A stretch of 64,000 nucleotides of DNA, from the NCBI RefSeq assembly GCF_041381155.1, contig NC_091143.1, positions 23,339,695 to 23,403,694 on the forward strand, written 5' to 3'. Positions 1 to 14,040 of this stretch are shown piece by piece (the first letter of the stretch is position 1; each line of letters begins with the position of its first letter). The notes below the pieces were generated by a model. The model was given only the letters and a program-made list of their open reading frames with translations. It did no database searches and was not told where the DNA came from. This stretch comes from Argopecten irradians (taxonomy: Eukaryota > Mollusca > Bivalvia > Pectinida > Pectinidae). Made by a program: the position numbers and the translations under genes.

Positions 1-892
1 TAAATACGTTAGACACTTCCACCCAAACAATGTCCGGAAGGGTACAGACCTTTCCCCCCTGCGATGTGGAATCTTCCTAATTCCAATCATTACTCGGTGT
101 TATGTGGTATTCTATCTATTGAAATGTCGATATAATTACACCAGTATATATATATATCAACGTTAATTACAGTAAGAACAGTATACCTATGTTTTGTGAT
201 TATTCGTGTGAACAAATTAACAACTAATTTCCCAGGTGTGACGATGGTATAGGTAATATAAACTGCCAGTGCACAGCACCTGTCTAAGACTAATCCCATG
301 AACAGGTAAATACAGAGAAAGTCTTACTCTAGCTATGTAGATTGGTTTAATTAAAATCGCAGTCGGTCAATGCCGTACAGAAACTCAACTACCAAGTGTC
401 AATAGGCGTCATTTACTGTTTACAAGGGAGAAACATAATAGGTTTTAAAGTCAGTATAAAGACTTTGTTGATTTTCCAGTTGAGAAAATATAAAATTATT
501 AAGCACAGCCATGTTTGACACTTTCCAATCAGTGTGGTGCTATGGAGTTAAATCAATACATTTCTAACCCTGTTGAATTTCAATAGATGTATCTTAATAG
601 AAAAACAGAGTGGAATTGTCAGACTACAGTATCATAGACATTTGATTTGTTAAATTGAATAGTGCAGTCGTTAAGATCTCATTATAAGCAAATAACAGGT
701 TTCTTCCTTGTCAAATGATTTGTACAGCAACTGCTTTACAAATTAGCTGAGAAGCACTGCCAAAACACATTCATATTGGGTAATCCTGGGAACGTACATA
801 CTTCAGCGATGATAATACTTCGTCGTTTTTTACGCAAAAACCATTGAGCTAATATATTATTGTGTTGATTGTATTTTCAATATTTCCTTATT

Positions 893-978
893 GTTCTGTT
901 TTGCACATTTATTACAGAGTCATCGCATTGGATACCTACCCATAAGGGAGGCAACTCTGTAATGTGCAAATACAGAAT
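893..978. mobile_element. MITE family 1, short internally deleted copy
   Basis: Terminal inverted repeats TTCTG...TTGCACATTTATTACAGAG and CTCTGTAATGTGCAAATACAGAA enclose only about 40 bp, including GGATACCTACCCATAAGGGAG. The full-length copies at 9.5, 18.0 and 51.5 kb share both ends. Confidence 0.75.
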
Positions 979-3900
979 TATCACTGCACTAACATGACCA
1001 AAAGGTATCTTTACCGTGAAATTTTATTACACGAAAAATAAGTAAGGTCTAGAACGGCGATGTTAGTCGTGGCGACGTCGGTTATCGTCTGGTCTTTACA
1101 ACACATGATGATTGCAATAAAAGGATGTCAGCTGGAAGCATTTGAAAAAAACGTATTTCTGAGGAGTTGCATCTTCATTTTGACTATGGTTAGGTAAAGT
1201 ACAGTTGCAAATTGTTAAACTTGACGCGTCTCAAATTTGAATGAATACTGCGATATTTCCCGATAATGTTATGATATGAAAAAATAACACCGCGCCAAAG
1301 TCTTCTGCATGAAGCATCCTCATAACCATGACAACAAGACGTGCCATAAAACTAGTGTTTAACGTGTTTTCATCATATTAAGGCGTATTTTGTCACTCAT
1401 TGACGCTTATGTTTGATAACGTAAGATAAGTACAGTATATATACAGGTAAATAAAATATTTGTCTCACCTGCACATTTATATTCTGTATGGCGTGTTTAT
1501 TTGACCAGAGTGTTAATGACATTCGAAAGCAATAAAATATGAACTCTACGACTTGAATTTAAAAACCTACATTCCTGCACACAAACTCACAAAGAGTTCA
1601 TGTAGGACATGTCCTTTCAAAGAAGTGTAAGCTTAAAAGCCATCGAATAATTTTGTTGGGTGTACGTAATTTCTCAAATACTACTGTGACACATGTCCAC
1701 AAGGGTCAAGATTTAATTAGGTAAGGAAAAACCAATTATATATCTCGTCAACACTAACAATCCAACATAAGATACTGATTTACTACACGATATTTTGGAA
1801 TTTCTTTATAATGGTATATGGAAAGCTTTAAAAGCCAAACTAATCTAAATGTCTAATTAATAAATACATTTCGTATTCGAACATATACAACACATACTAA
1901 GACATTGACCTCCAAGTACTAATCTGCCAATAACTGCTGGTTAACATACACTTGTACCGTCCAGACAAAAGACACATATCAATGATAACTTCGACACACG
2001 GGAGTTAGATTAAGTATGCCGCACATGGATTGATTGGCAGCATACAGCTGTTTTATCATTCATATTACGGACTCAATGTGTTCAGTTGTATTCTACAAAC
2101 ATCCAGAGAAACAAGATGTTTGGTTTCGACTTGATTCCCGTGCTTCCAATATCCCATTTTATATTAAGACGACTCACTTGTATTTTACTGTACATTATAT
2201 ATGCATATGTGTATTGGGTTTGTTACTTTTGGGAGGCTTTGGTATTCTTGTCTTGTGTATTCTTGTGATATCGGGAATTTTCGCCTACTTCATCATTTAC
2301 AGTGCAACTACATCAGATTAGATGTAAAACAATAAAAAGAGCAAACTATTCATTTTACAACATTTTACGCTTTGGCTGAGTTTATTTACTCGTTTTTTAC
2401 ATTTTCAAGTAGCGAAGAATATATTGAAAGTAATTCGGAACTGTTTTGTTCATGTTTCGTTCTTTCTGTGTCATTTTATTCTATTATATATGTTAACACA
2501 TAAATAATCCTTTATAATAATTACAAAGACTGTTTTCTATTGTTATTGGTATGTAAACTACTATGTATATCCGTTAGGTTCACAATTAACTTCTACTCAT
2601 GTTCCTTAAACGTCATTATGAAACTATCTACCGCGCGAATATGACCGCCGTTGGTCCATTTCCAATAGAAAGGCCTTCAAATTACAATTCCGTTCATGTG
2701 CGTCAATACCTAATCAAGGCGCTCCATTGGACTTCATACATTGACGAAATGAGTTTATTGAAGTTGTATGTTCAGGCAGATTGGGAACGAGTATTGGATA
2801 TTTGTCGGTTCATTCTTTATACCCGGCAGGGTAACGCAATATATTTGAACCATAAAGACACGACAAAGTAAAAGTATCCAACTCATTTCCCATTACAAAA
2901 CGTCAAAATCATACACCTGTACGATTCACACCTGTACGTACCTGCCAGGTTCATTATGTACCTGGTTTAAGTTCGTCTTATATGGTTTTAGTCTACAGTG
3001 AAATATGTCTAAGTTTTATCACAAAAATCCAATATTATAGGATAAATTGGATTTTAACGAATAGGCCAGTATTTAAATACCAATCACAGTAGTCTTACTT
3101 CGTGACAGGAGAGCTTTAAATTTTAGATGTAAAATTAACGCATCGCCAATACCTTTAAGTTATTTAAATGACAATTTCTTTTTTTTTACTTTTAAGAAAT
3201 ATTTATCATCCCACGCTGTTACATCTTGATATATCACTTACATCTTATTAGAATTTTAAAATAGATTAAAAACACTTATATGAAATGCGCTTGGATTCAT
3301 TTAATTAGCATCACATGATTACAAGGTACTTGCCTACTAAAAAGATCAACCTTAATCCTCAATTCTAAATAATCGTGTATATTTAATGAACAAAACTGCT
3401 ATATTTTTAAAATCAATATCTATTGTGCAACTAATTTGACATTTTTTTATCATTCATTATAAAACGTTATTCTACCTTCATGTAAATTTTTCGTTTTTAC
3501 AACAGTAGTTATAAAACATTTGATATATCCCAGAAACACATTGTCATTTACCTATCTCAGCTTTACGTTGGGTTCTAACTTCAGGTATACGAGTTTGCCC
3601 GTCCTAAATGTTGCCAGTGTTAAGGTAGACATGGTTGTATATCTTTATATTAGATTGATACGATAGTGTGTAACAATGACCAGTTTTTTTACAATACTAC
3701 CTAGTAACAATAGGTGACCTTACGCAATTCACGACCGCTCGTCTGTCAGGAGATCTGATCACAGACAATATGGTATATAGGTAAGTATTATAGTCCCAGA
3801 TTTAATCTGGTTGGTCGACTTTACTCTCAAATAAAGCTGTCGTTCTGACATAAAGGTAATATTGATATAACGGAATGCATACAATTGTTATAAGAAAGTA

Positions 3901-6730
3901 CAGGTGAAGTTGTGTTTTTGAAAAAAAAATACAATAATCTGTCGAGTTTTAAATCTGTTGTCTGTGTTAACCTTTATATTAACAGCCGTTTGCTATAGGC
4001 TTCTTCACAATCTCAATGTAATACCAACGAGTAGGCTTTCTTCAATATTGAGCAAATAAAGTTATTTTTTTAATATTTATATTGGTGTTTTTCTATTCCA
4101 AAATAGCCTATTTAATTTGGTCAAAACGAGCAAATAAATCCTAAAGTTGATTGTACACACACTATCATCAAAAATTGAACAATTTCAAACATATTTCGAC
4201 AAGTAATTCAGTCACGAAAACGAAAACATTTTCATTGAATAATTTATAAATAACCTTTCTGATCAATCAGGTGTTTCTTTTATGCTACCATCATGATATC
4301 AAGGACAAAAGCAATATCATTTATACAAAAAAGTGACATTCTTTGCTAGGTTCTTTGACACTGAAACTCTATTATGTTGTTATAGGTGCAAAAGTCGGTA
4401 ATATCAGTAGTACCAATCTGATTAAAATCATATCTACGATAACACTCCGAAACTTTTTGTAATGGAACGTGTAATCGAAGATCTGATTTTACTAATCAGA
4501 TTGCAATATTCCAATATTCTAACCTTATTCAGTTATTATGTGGTTTAAATATGCATATTTTAAAATAGTGTTGAATTTGTTTGTATCAAGACAAATTGCA
4601 CAAAAATAAAACCGTGTGCAATGTTTTTAGAAAGGAAAATGCAAATTTTGACAGTATCCTACCTTCACATTTCTCAAAGCGAGTTTTCCTTCCGAGAGTG
4701 TCCGACGTCCGGTCAGTAGAAATGATACTGGACACAGACATGATTGTCTGATAATCCTCAAGTCTATATCATTCAATATTTAGATCCAAATTGTCCTTCA
4801 CTACAAGTTTATGTTAAGGTGTGCCGGCATCACTACCATCACTCACTCTGGAAGTTCAGATGCCCCATAAAACATCTTTAAATGTTTAAATATGTCCGGT
4901 ATACACGCTGAAACGCTATGTTTTAAACTATGTTCTTTGGACGAAACAGGTATATACACACTACAAGGATACGTGGGGTTCCACAGAGCACAGAGGAGGC
5001 ATGTTATCACTATATCTAACCTACTGATATATCAAATATAATACTTCATACAACAAAGGCGAGGTGTATCCTAACATATATTAATACAAGGCCGTGTCCC
5101 GGCATGACTCAGTATTAAATCTCCCCCTGGTCAAGAATAGATAGCCGTCAATGTTAAGATCAAATATCTTTACTTGATAGATAATTATCATTGGATATAT
5201 TGCCTTTCTATCCGAACCTTTGATAGCAGTGGCCACATAGGACATGATTGACACCTATGGATTTGTGCCATACTGGTTACTTTGGGAGATTTACATTTTT
5301 TCATATCATCTCATGGAAGATATTGCATGTTGTATCCGACGGATTAGTGACGTGTTAAAGAATACACACATTCTCTCAATGTACTTACATAACCAAATAT
5401 GGATTATAATAACATTTGTCGGAAATGTCTACAACATTATACGTGTTTCTATACCATCGTTTTCATATTTCTGTTATATTAAATCTCACCCCTTCTTTGA
5501 TTTAATTGTTTGTGTTTACTTTAACGACACAGTTGATGGAATTGTCATGTTAACATTCTATTAGAAACTACATGTATGAGTGCCTTTTTATCAAATTTAC
5601 GACTACTTTATCAATTCAATTGTTATATCATATAGGATGACCTCGTTTCTCTATTCTTTTTACTGCCCCATCAGTTAAAAACGACCTGAATATGACCAAC
5701 TCCTTATTGATTTGCTTTAAAAGTTATATACCATGCAACTTTCCCTCTAAAAAACAATGAAAGTGTGAATATATAAGCAAAAACAAACACAAGCAACACA
5801 AACTTATAATAAACCTAATCCCTTCCAAACATCAACAAGTGTTTAAAGACGTGAGAGTACGAAGTGATAATCTATAAAGAAAATAAAAGTGGCCTTGAAA
5901 ATAACAATGGGAGAATTTAATCCATTTGTAAATACAATCCTTTCCCCGACTTACGTTTTACTTTCATCATCCACATGGGTTGGCCATATTCAAGAGTAGT
6001 TTCCTATGTTTGTTTGTGAGCAGCTTGAAATCAGACAAAATTATTTTCAACAACCATACCTGTCATCAGCAAGTTTGGTAAATATCAAACTATTTTGCCC
6101 TGAAAGTAGACCAAAGTTACTTGTTTCCGGTTGATTATCAAGCGTCTTTACATTTCGCTCTTCTCCATCAATTAACTAAGCAATGCGGTTATCTACTATT
6201 CATTCTGACAAAAAGTCAACGAAGCATGTTTAAGCTCATGTTAAGTAAAAATATGTTTATACGTCAAAATTAAGGGTTGGATAGATTAAATAATACCTCA
6301 TTAAACAACTGTTTATCTAGTCATTGAAGGAGATGCCATTGCTGCTGATGGGGTTAAATGGTCATTACAGTTAATTAAAACACATCTTTACGGAACAGAG
6401 GACCTCACAATATGGTTCATTACCCGTCGTCTCAGAATCTTGGTCAATCAAAATAAGTGGTCAGATAATGTATCAATAATTTACTTCTTGGTAATATTGA
6501 GGCCAAGTGAAAATTATTAGATCACCTTTTGACCTAATTCAAAGAGTTTTTCATTAAACAACTTTTGAATTTTGATTTCGTACAATTACACTGATCTTTA
6601 ATTGAAATTGAAATTGTGATATCATTTGTTCGAAAGATAAATTATGACGCCATTGTCGGAATATGCAGGTATTCAAACACACAGAGTATTAGAATAGTAA
6701 GAAACAATAAAAAAGAAAAAAAAAAAGAAA
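979..6730. other. no recognisable gene
   Basis: AT-rich DNA with scattered short open frames, of which 2,599-2,871 and 5,244-5,564 (+) are the longest. Neither matches a family I know, and both lack convincing splice context. One exon-like island (3,714-3,780) is listed separately. Confidence 0.5.
3714..3780 (+). CDS. possible small internal coding exon, unidentified
   Basis: Bounded by TAACAATAG and an ideal donor TAG/GTAAGT. The one open reading gives DLTQFTTARLSGDLITDNMV. It is only 67 nt, so a chance match to splice signals cannot be excluded. Confidence 0.2.
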
Positions 6731-7103
6731 AAAAGATGTTCCATCGTTGACAAATGGTGTTTTTTTCTCTATCAAAAACAGGAGCAGACGAATTAGCATT
6801 TTTCTTCAGTTTTAAAAGTTACTTACTTTATACCATTACTACAATTGAAAAGTTTGAGTTTCTTATTTTACTTCCGGTTAAAAATATAAAAAAATAATTT
6901 AATTGCATCCCGAAAAAAATCTGTGGCACTTTATCCTATATGGAATGAAGTACTGATTGTGCATGCATCAAAAGCAAAATGAATTATTTTATATTATTTT
7001 TGTGTTAATTAGACATATGTATAGACGATTAAACACCAATTACAGTGTATTGTTCAAATGATGAGTATCATAAATGCTCTGTCGGCGGTGGAGCATCTTT
7101 AAA
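6731..7103. mobile_element. MITE family 2 copy
   Basis: Inverted ends AAAGATGTTCCATCGTTGAC and GTCGGCGGTGGAGCATCTTT. The interior is shared with copies at 27.8 and 53.2 kb (CAGGAGCAGACGAATTAG, TGGAATGAAGTACTGATTG). About 370 bp, non-coding. Confidence 0.82.
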
Positions 7104-9483
7104 GTACAGATATTAATTAACTGTTTTGTCTGCACTTTGTTATTTTAGCCGTCTAAATTTGAAAGACATAACCAGCTTCAGTCACCGATGAGTGTTATCG
7201 AAGACTTTAGGAATAATTTTAATAATGATAAGTTAAGTTATGCATGCAAATACAAATTGTCCAACGATACAACGGGAGATAACTCTAGTAAAACACCATT
7301 AGTCTACCCTTGAATGAGTATTGTAAAAGGCACACAAGTCTATGTAGTAAAGATGGATTAGTGTACGTTTGAATTATGCATTAAAACGCTTTCAAACATA
7401 AAATTCCTTATGTCTATCACTCACTTATTTGTTACATTTATAAGTTCCAAAATGTTTTTGTCGTGATTCACCCATTTAATCTGATGATATATATTTAATC
7501 CAAATATCAAAAACAGGCCTATCTTACCAACGTTGTAAAGGTTATGAGAGACATTTATGACTAAGGGAGGAAAACATTTAAAATGCTTCAAAACATTACT
7601 TAATATTAATTTAATACAGTCTAAGAACTATTTACAGAAGTTTCTTGTTCGACCAAGCATTTTCCTAAGTGAAAATAAAGAGAATGCATAAAGAACATTT
7701 ATAAATGACATGCATCAATGTTTTAGGAAACTTGAAAGTAAGTTCCGGACACTAATACTGTTCCATTCTGAAGTAAATAAGCACTAAATATCTAATAAAA
7801 ATAATTTGTCCTAACTCACGACTAGACCCGCCTACGCTTGAAGTAAATGCCTTGCTTGGTCCTTGTGAGTTAAACGACACACTCCTCATGTTATTTTTTA
7901 AAGTAGGAACGTGCAAATAAATCTGCCCCTTTCAAACAATAAACAAATATAACATATTTTTCTTTTTGGTTTTGTCTTGTGGAAGTCGATCTGTGATAAT
8001 TCATCATTGAACGCAATAAAACAAATAGAATAGAGTAAATCGTAAGTCATAAATATAAATTAGATATATACAAAAAAGTTATTACCTTGTTCATGAAGCA
8101 GCATGGTAAAGAAACTCATCTTCGGCTTGTCAATAACATCCAGTGAGAATTTCAACTTAACACATCCATTCTCCATCATAAACACGGACACACAGCTGTG
8201 TAAAGTTAATCTGCCTTAATCCTTACAAGGACTGTGAAGCAAATTCTGGAGAATGACCAGACGTTTGGCGATAACGCCGGGGTTATCTAGGTAGAGGTAG
8301 CGGCATGATTGACGAACGGGCCTGACTATTACTGATACAATTGTTCTAGCTTCAACCTCCCCAGAATAGATCGATGTTCGAACGTTCCTCGGCGCTGTCG
8401 TGTATTATTTACTGCACCAAACCGTCAATTTTTCAAATCATGCTTTTGGTTGTTATCACGGAGGATTGCGTGTTACCAGGGATTGGTGGAGTGGCTCCGT
8501 GTGTAAGGCTGGGACTGATAAAAGTCATATTTCTCTACAACAAACACACTGCAATAAAACTGCTTATATTTAATTCAACAACTAGTCAATTTAACTAAAT
8601 CATAGTCGATAAATATTTCAAAAACCTAACGCAGAGTTAATTAGAAATGCAGTGGCGATTGCCTTATACATGAAATGGCATGAATTATACAGGGTTCATA
8701 TAAAGCAATCAAATTGTTTCTCTTATAACTGTCTCTTTATACAATCAACAAGTGTCAGTAATTTATCTTGCCAGATAAATCAAAGAAAAAAGTTTAATGG
8801 AGGTAAAATTTGTCAACGTTATTTCTATATATACACAACACGTGCAGTGAATAAAACATCCAAATGCGAATGGTTGCTATCGTAACGCGAATACAAGTAC
8901 TACTGACACAGTACTCTAAAGGCTTTCGTTTTATTATTTATAACACCATTTTCCGGTATGAAACGAAACATTAGTGTTTCTATTTTTGAAGAAAAACCTT
9001 GAATTATGCAATGTTCATATGATACCATCCAAACAAATAAATAATGACATAACTTACCTAAGCGGTTTATTGTTTAAAAAGGAACTCTTGACGTACCAGG
9101 TGAAAGGTCCATCAGGCTGTTATTCGTCATCAATAAAAGTATTTGATGAAAGTATTTTTTTTTTATTTTTTATTTTTATTTTTGTGACAGGTCATCATTG
9201 GTATTTCTATCCCACTTCCTATAGCGCCATATTGATTCGCTAGTCTTGTCATGCTTTATTTTTCTCTTCTCATTGATACAATTCATCCCTTCCTGTAAAT
9301 GTAAATCAACAAACACCAAACCTTTACTACATTGAGAAGATAATGTGTCATTTCCAAAGCCGTCATATCGTCTCTCTACCTTCAAATGGTCCCTACTCAG
9401 ACCAAATACTTGAGTGCGCTTTATGAATGGGATAAGCCAAAACGATTTTGAAGACATGTAGTATGTGTTATACTGTTTGCTCT
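7104..9483. other. no recognisable gene
   Basis: AT-rich sequence between MITE copies, containing only the possible minus-strand exon at 8,086-8,179. A modestly less AT-rich stretch (8,220-8,530) lies upstream of that exon on the minus strand and could be its promoter region. Confidence 0.4.
8086..8179 (-). CDS. possible coding exon, minus strand, unidentified
   Basis: An ATG-led stretch of 31 codons (MMENGCVKLKFSLDVIDKPK, then MSFFTMLLHEQ) ends exactly at a good splice donor, CAAG/GTAATA. An in-frame stop lies shortly upstream, so it would be a first coding exon unless the acceptor TTTACACAG just before is used. Composition is protein-like, but I do not recognise the family and no partner exon is proven. 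Confidence 0.3.
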
Positions 9484-9674
9484 ATTCCGTCTTTGCATAT
9501 TACATAGTTAGCTCCCTTACGGGTAGGTATCGATTGTGACGTCATTATTTTGTGAGCGCAATTCACGTCGTTTTCTCCGAAAAAAAAGTATGACGTTACG
9601 CTCGCAAACACATGACGTCACAATCAATACCTACCGACAAGGGCAGATAACTATGTAATGTGCAAATACGGAAT
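9484..9674. mobile_element. MITE family 1, full-length foldback copy
   Basis: A nearly complete foldback of about 190 bp. Left arm is ATTCCGT..TTGCATATTACATAG, then CCCTTACGGGTAGGTATCGA and TTGTGACGTCA; the right arm is the reverse complement ending GTGCAAATACGGAAT. The loop centre carries GAGCGCAATTCACGTCG. No coding capacity. Confidence 0.85.
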
Positions 9675-10316
9675 TCATTAGTTAAATTTCCCCATTCGTA
9701 CTTCAGCTAGGTTTAATAGCATCACACATGCATTCTATTACAGCTTGAATAAAAAACAGTTCAAATATTAAGTCTAGATATCTACTGCCTTAAATCTTAC
9801 GGTATATCAGAGATTAAGATAGTACTATATACAGTGTACAATGTGATTCTCTGGGTATATCAGGTTTCATAAACATATACATGTATAATAATATAACAAT
9901 TCAAGTATTTAAAGGTCGTGCCAATAAGCATTGAGCTTATTACACTGTATTAGTGAAAAGTATGAAAATCACAAAAGTTGATAGTGTTTGCTCATTTGTT
10001 ACATATAAAAGAGTGATAAAAAGTTGGTTGATATGACGAAATAGTTTTGGCAATTAGGGACAGCATTTACAATTATGTATTTGAACAAATGCATTAACTA
10101 CAAATATTGACAACATTTCTTTAAGTTCATACTATGTTTTAAAAAGCAGATCATTTTAAAATCACACTATTCACACTCAGCCTATAACACACAGGCTTAG
10201 TAAGTGTATGATCATATCTAAACTAAACACAACACAGTCTTTTTTGTCTTATTGGATAGTGAATTTAGATGTTTTACATAACAGTATTAATTAATGAAGT
10301 TATTCTACTCTTACAG

Positions 10317-10484
10317 CATACAGTGGGACAATGTGAAAGGTTACTACAGTTTACAAGTCAAACGTATGGCATCAGTGATTTTATGATAAAATCAATGGGG
10401 ATGAAACACACTCCAGCCAGACTACATCATACATCTGTTGTTGCCGAGGAAAGTCGAATGAAATATTTCAAAATGAATGCATAA
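10317..10484 (+). CDS. possible terminal coding exon, unidentified
   Basis: A strong acceptor (TTATTCTACTCTTACAG) is followed by 55 open codons and TAA, with mixed, soluble composition (HTVGQCERLLQFTSQTYGIS ... EESRMKYFKMNA). No upstream exon could be joined with confidence and the product is not recognised. It may be the last exon of a gene with distant exons, or chance. Confidence 0.25.
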   Translation, partial: HTVGQCERLLQFTSQTYGISDFMIKSMGMKHTPARLHHTSVVAEESRMKYFKMNA

Positions 10485-11324
10485 CCTGTTTTCTAGTAAG
10501 ACTCCATAGCATGTTATACAAATATAATACGCTAGGTATTAAAATGCTCTTATAGTCACAATATCTCTGTAAGGTTATTTCCATTAAAGGGCACTCCCTC
10601 TTTGAAATCGCCACACCGTTGTATCACTATAGGAAAAATAAAAATTTGTATAAACGCCGACACACGGGTTTATCACTATTCGTTATCATATGACACTTTA
10701 AACCAATTCCTTAAAAGCTAGATTTACGTAGTAGGAACTAGGTTACTTGTGACATAAATAGTTTAGGAATTACATGCCCAGAATAACTTTATAAATACAA
10801 CGTTGATATTATCTAGAATGGCATCATCTACCGAAATCTATTTTTGAAAATGAATAAAAGAGTACCTCTTCTCACATTTGATTCCATTTTGATAGTTTTC
10901 AAAATGTTTGTGACCTACTTTTTTATTACAAATCTATTTCAAGTGTTAATTTCATCTACCGACAGTTGAGAATGAAGTCCAGTTAGTCGACATTTAATTT
11001 CAGTTGTATTGCTTATCTTTAGTAGTTGTTTGTGAAAATACAAGTATCATATTCTTATCAAATTGCCTTTATCGTTATTTTAGAGACATAATTACACTGT
11101 GTTTGTACTTTAATGATGATATACCTAACGTTCACATCCCAGTGCAATAGCATGGAATTCTGTGTATTGTTTTAAGTTGTTCTCCAATGTGGACATTTCC
11201 ATCGGCTATTTGTTATATTGTAAATGACAGATTCCTCATTTGTGTAGCAAATAGTGCCCAGTCTATCTAATCTAACCTTTTTTTGTAAAAGCGTTCGCAA
11301 GAAAGTTTGTTTTCTTTTGTTTGT

Positions 11325-12095
11325 TTGTTCCTGTCTGTCCGTCCGTCCGTCCGTCCGTCTGTTTGTATGTCTGTCTGTCTGTCCGGATTTGGTTTTCAGA
11401 TGATAACTTGAGTAAAAATTTAAGGATTTTGATAAAACTTCACACATGATAGCATATGACAAAATACAGCTTGTGATTGAAAATGGAGTCAAAAGGTCAA
11501 CTACAAATGTCACTGTTACTAAAAATAGATTGTTTCACAAAATATAAGTTTCCAGATGATAACTTTAGAAAACATCAACGTATTTTGATCAACTTCACAC
11601 AATGGTAGCATGTGAGAAATTTCAGCGTGGGATTGAATCCGGGGTCAAAAGGTCAACTACAAAGGTCACTGTTACTAAAAATAGATTGTTTAAAAAACAA
11701 TTTCGTTTCAAGACGATAACTTGAGAAAACATCAACGGATTTTGATTAAATTTTACTCAATGGTAGCATATGAAAAAATACAGCTTTGGATCCAATTTGG
11801 GGTCAAAAGGTCAACTACAAAGGTCACTGTTACTAAAAATATATTGTAACACAAATTTTAGTTTCCGGGTGAAAACTTGAGAACACAACAACAAAATTTG
11901 TTCAAACTTCATACAATGATAACATAGGAGATAACATAGTTTGGGATTAAATTTGGGATGTAAAGGTCAACTACAAAGGTCACAGTTACTAAAAATATAT
12001 TTTTCCACAAATTTTCGTTTCCTGGCGATAACTTGAGAACACATCAACAGAATTTGTTCAAAATTCATACAATGATAGCATAACAAAGCTATAAT
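11325..12095. mobile_element. tandem-core element with (CTGT/CCGT)n tract, about 4.5 x 157 bp
   Basis: A CCGT/CTGT microsatellite (11,330-11,385) is followed by direct units of 156-158 bp containing GATAACTTGAGAAAACATCAAC and AAAAGGTCAACTACAAAGG. Architecture and orientation match the palindrome-ended elements in the SKIC3 introns, but clear terminal hairpins are not visible, so the ends are probably decayed. Confidence 0.7.
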
Positions 12096-13859
12096 AACTT
12101 ACTATAGATTAGGGAATTTAATTAACGGCAGGGGACTTGTGTTGTTTGCAACACTTACTGTAAGCTTGTGTTATTTTTGTGTGTGTGTGTATAAAACGTT
12201 TTAAACTTCAGACCAAAAATACAGATGTACGTACATTTTTCTTTGACGACGCATATTATTGTGTTGAATGTCTCTCTTTCGGTTATAATAGACGACACCT
12301 TAATGAATGTTACAACACATATAGGAAAAGTATCTTACATTTTTTTCAAATTGCGTTAAATAACGCACTTTGAAAAAAAATGAACGTTTAAGTGCTGTTT
12401 TTTTTTTCTCCCAAAGAGCGTCATTTTTTCAAAGTGGGATATTTGCATTTCGATACCCTCTTTTTTTACTTTCGCAACACATTCAAAGCTGAATTTTAGA
12501 CCCGATAAGGTTGCGTTTTGAACGGAGTTTTATCTTTGTATATTTATTTATCTATTTCTTTTTCTATCTATATCACATATAATAATATATGATGATTTTT
12601 CTTTTCTTAGATGCATTGTAATTTGAATATATACATGTACATAAAACTGACAAAATTTGGTGTGACATAATTCCAAGATTGCATTACGGTTTGGTTTTTA
12701 ATCTAATGCAGGTTCCTTCACTTTTCTGCAGTTGAATCAGACATCATTATTACATAAATGTACATGTATATCCTTAGGTGGAAATAACGACAATGGTTTC
12801 AAGGTTAGATATTTCATCATGACCCAGAGGCCTTAGTCTGATGTCTGTGAAGATGTTCTATATTATTATCTATAAAAACTTTTGAACGGACTATATTTTT
12901 TCATAGGAATTTTTTTGCCTAATCTTTATATACAATGATAAAGTAACAAAAATCTGTGTGTATATTCTTGTATAGTCGCAAAATGCCTTATAAAAGGACG
13001 TGTGAAAAACTGAAATACGAAAAATTTGGTCAGCCATGTGACTTTCTGGGTCAATACACAATTTTATCAATTATTCATATGTTTACCAATATAACATGTT
13101 TTACAGTAAAATGTACCAATGGGCCACACCTCCACGTAGATCAGTGCAAACAACACATTATGGAGGTAAAAATATTAACAAATAGAAAAATATGGGTGTG
13201 AAAATGACCCAGAGGTACATAGATGAAAAGAGGAATAGTATTTCATACATAAAAGGATTATAGTTATAGTCTATAAAATGTCTATTTATATTTATATAAA
13301 ATATACACAAAACTGCATATTGTGGAACATATTGGAAAAAAAATATTGCTATAAGGAAAAATAATTTGTAAACATATATATTCTGGAAAAGATTTATACT
13401 GTGAAATATTACATATATGGTTTATATGCAACACACACAAACACCACACACTACAGACCCTTACCAATCTTAAAAATTGGGTAAAAAATATTAACGTAAG
13501 GAGTTAGGTTTGTTTCTTGAGTTATATATATGATGGCGACAGACCGGCATTCCATACCCCGATGACCCATCCCACAGACCACCACAAAAAGGAAAGTTTC
13601 ATCAGGCATTGTGGCCCATGGTTGTTTATACTGGTTTAATTTAAGTACAATAGGGATACTAGGTTAAAGGACATACATGTATATATAGTTCTGGTTAGAT
13701 GCCCAGCCTGCCAAAGGTGCAATTATATAATTTAATTGATAAAAAAATAAGTACAATGTATACATTTTTACATTTATATTAAAATGAATGCGAAGGTATA
13801 AGTACGTCGTTCTTAATTTCCATTTAGCTAGTGGAAGCGTATCCAATCCAGGGATACAC
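12096..13859. other. no recognisable gene
   Basis: AT-rich intergenic DNA. It has a small AACGCACTT hairpin at about 12,353 (related to the array at 55.4 kb) and short homopolymer runs, but no supported exon. Confidence 0.5.
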
Positions 13860-14040
13860 ATCTATCAGAAAGTGAAACGCGCTTGAACGAATACGAGAAA
13901 GTAAAACGAAAGTAGAACGAGTAACCGGAAGCAAGATAGAGTGGCCTCCCTTATAAGAAATGGCCGCCTCCATAATACGGTGATTACATCCTCTGAAGAT
14001 ATGTTCCTGCATGTGGCGTTTAGGAGCATGTCATAGTTAC
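13860..14040 (+). promoter_or_regulatory. candidate SKIC3 promoter / first non-coding exon region
   Basis: About 500 bp upstream of the acceptor (ending 14482) that precedes the SKIC3 start codon lies a short stretch less AT-rich than its surroundings. It has an ETS-type ACCGGAAG motif near 13924 and an AAATGGCCGCC motif resembling a YY1 site near 13958. Both are common at start sites of housekeeping genes in animals. There is no direct evidence of a transcription start, and the 5' exon cannot be delimited from sequence alone. Confidence 0.25.

Noticed and set aside
2599-2871. 90-codon open frame with protein-like composition
   Set aside because: No family recognised, no splice signals that would join it to another exon, and no repeat in the window; it may be chance.
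5244-5564. 106-codon hydrophobic open frame
   Set aside because: Composition (I, F, Y rich) is what AT-rich non-coding DNA gives; no signal peptide logic or relatives seen.
6060-6099. Possible 40-nt minus-strand exon joining the island at 8,086-8,179
   Set aside because: Phases would fit, but it is very short and the sequence around it looks like ordinary non-coding DNA; joining it would be speculation.
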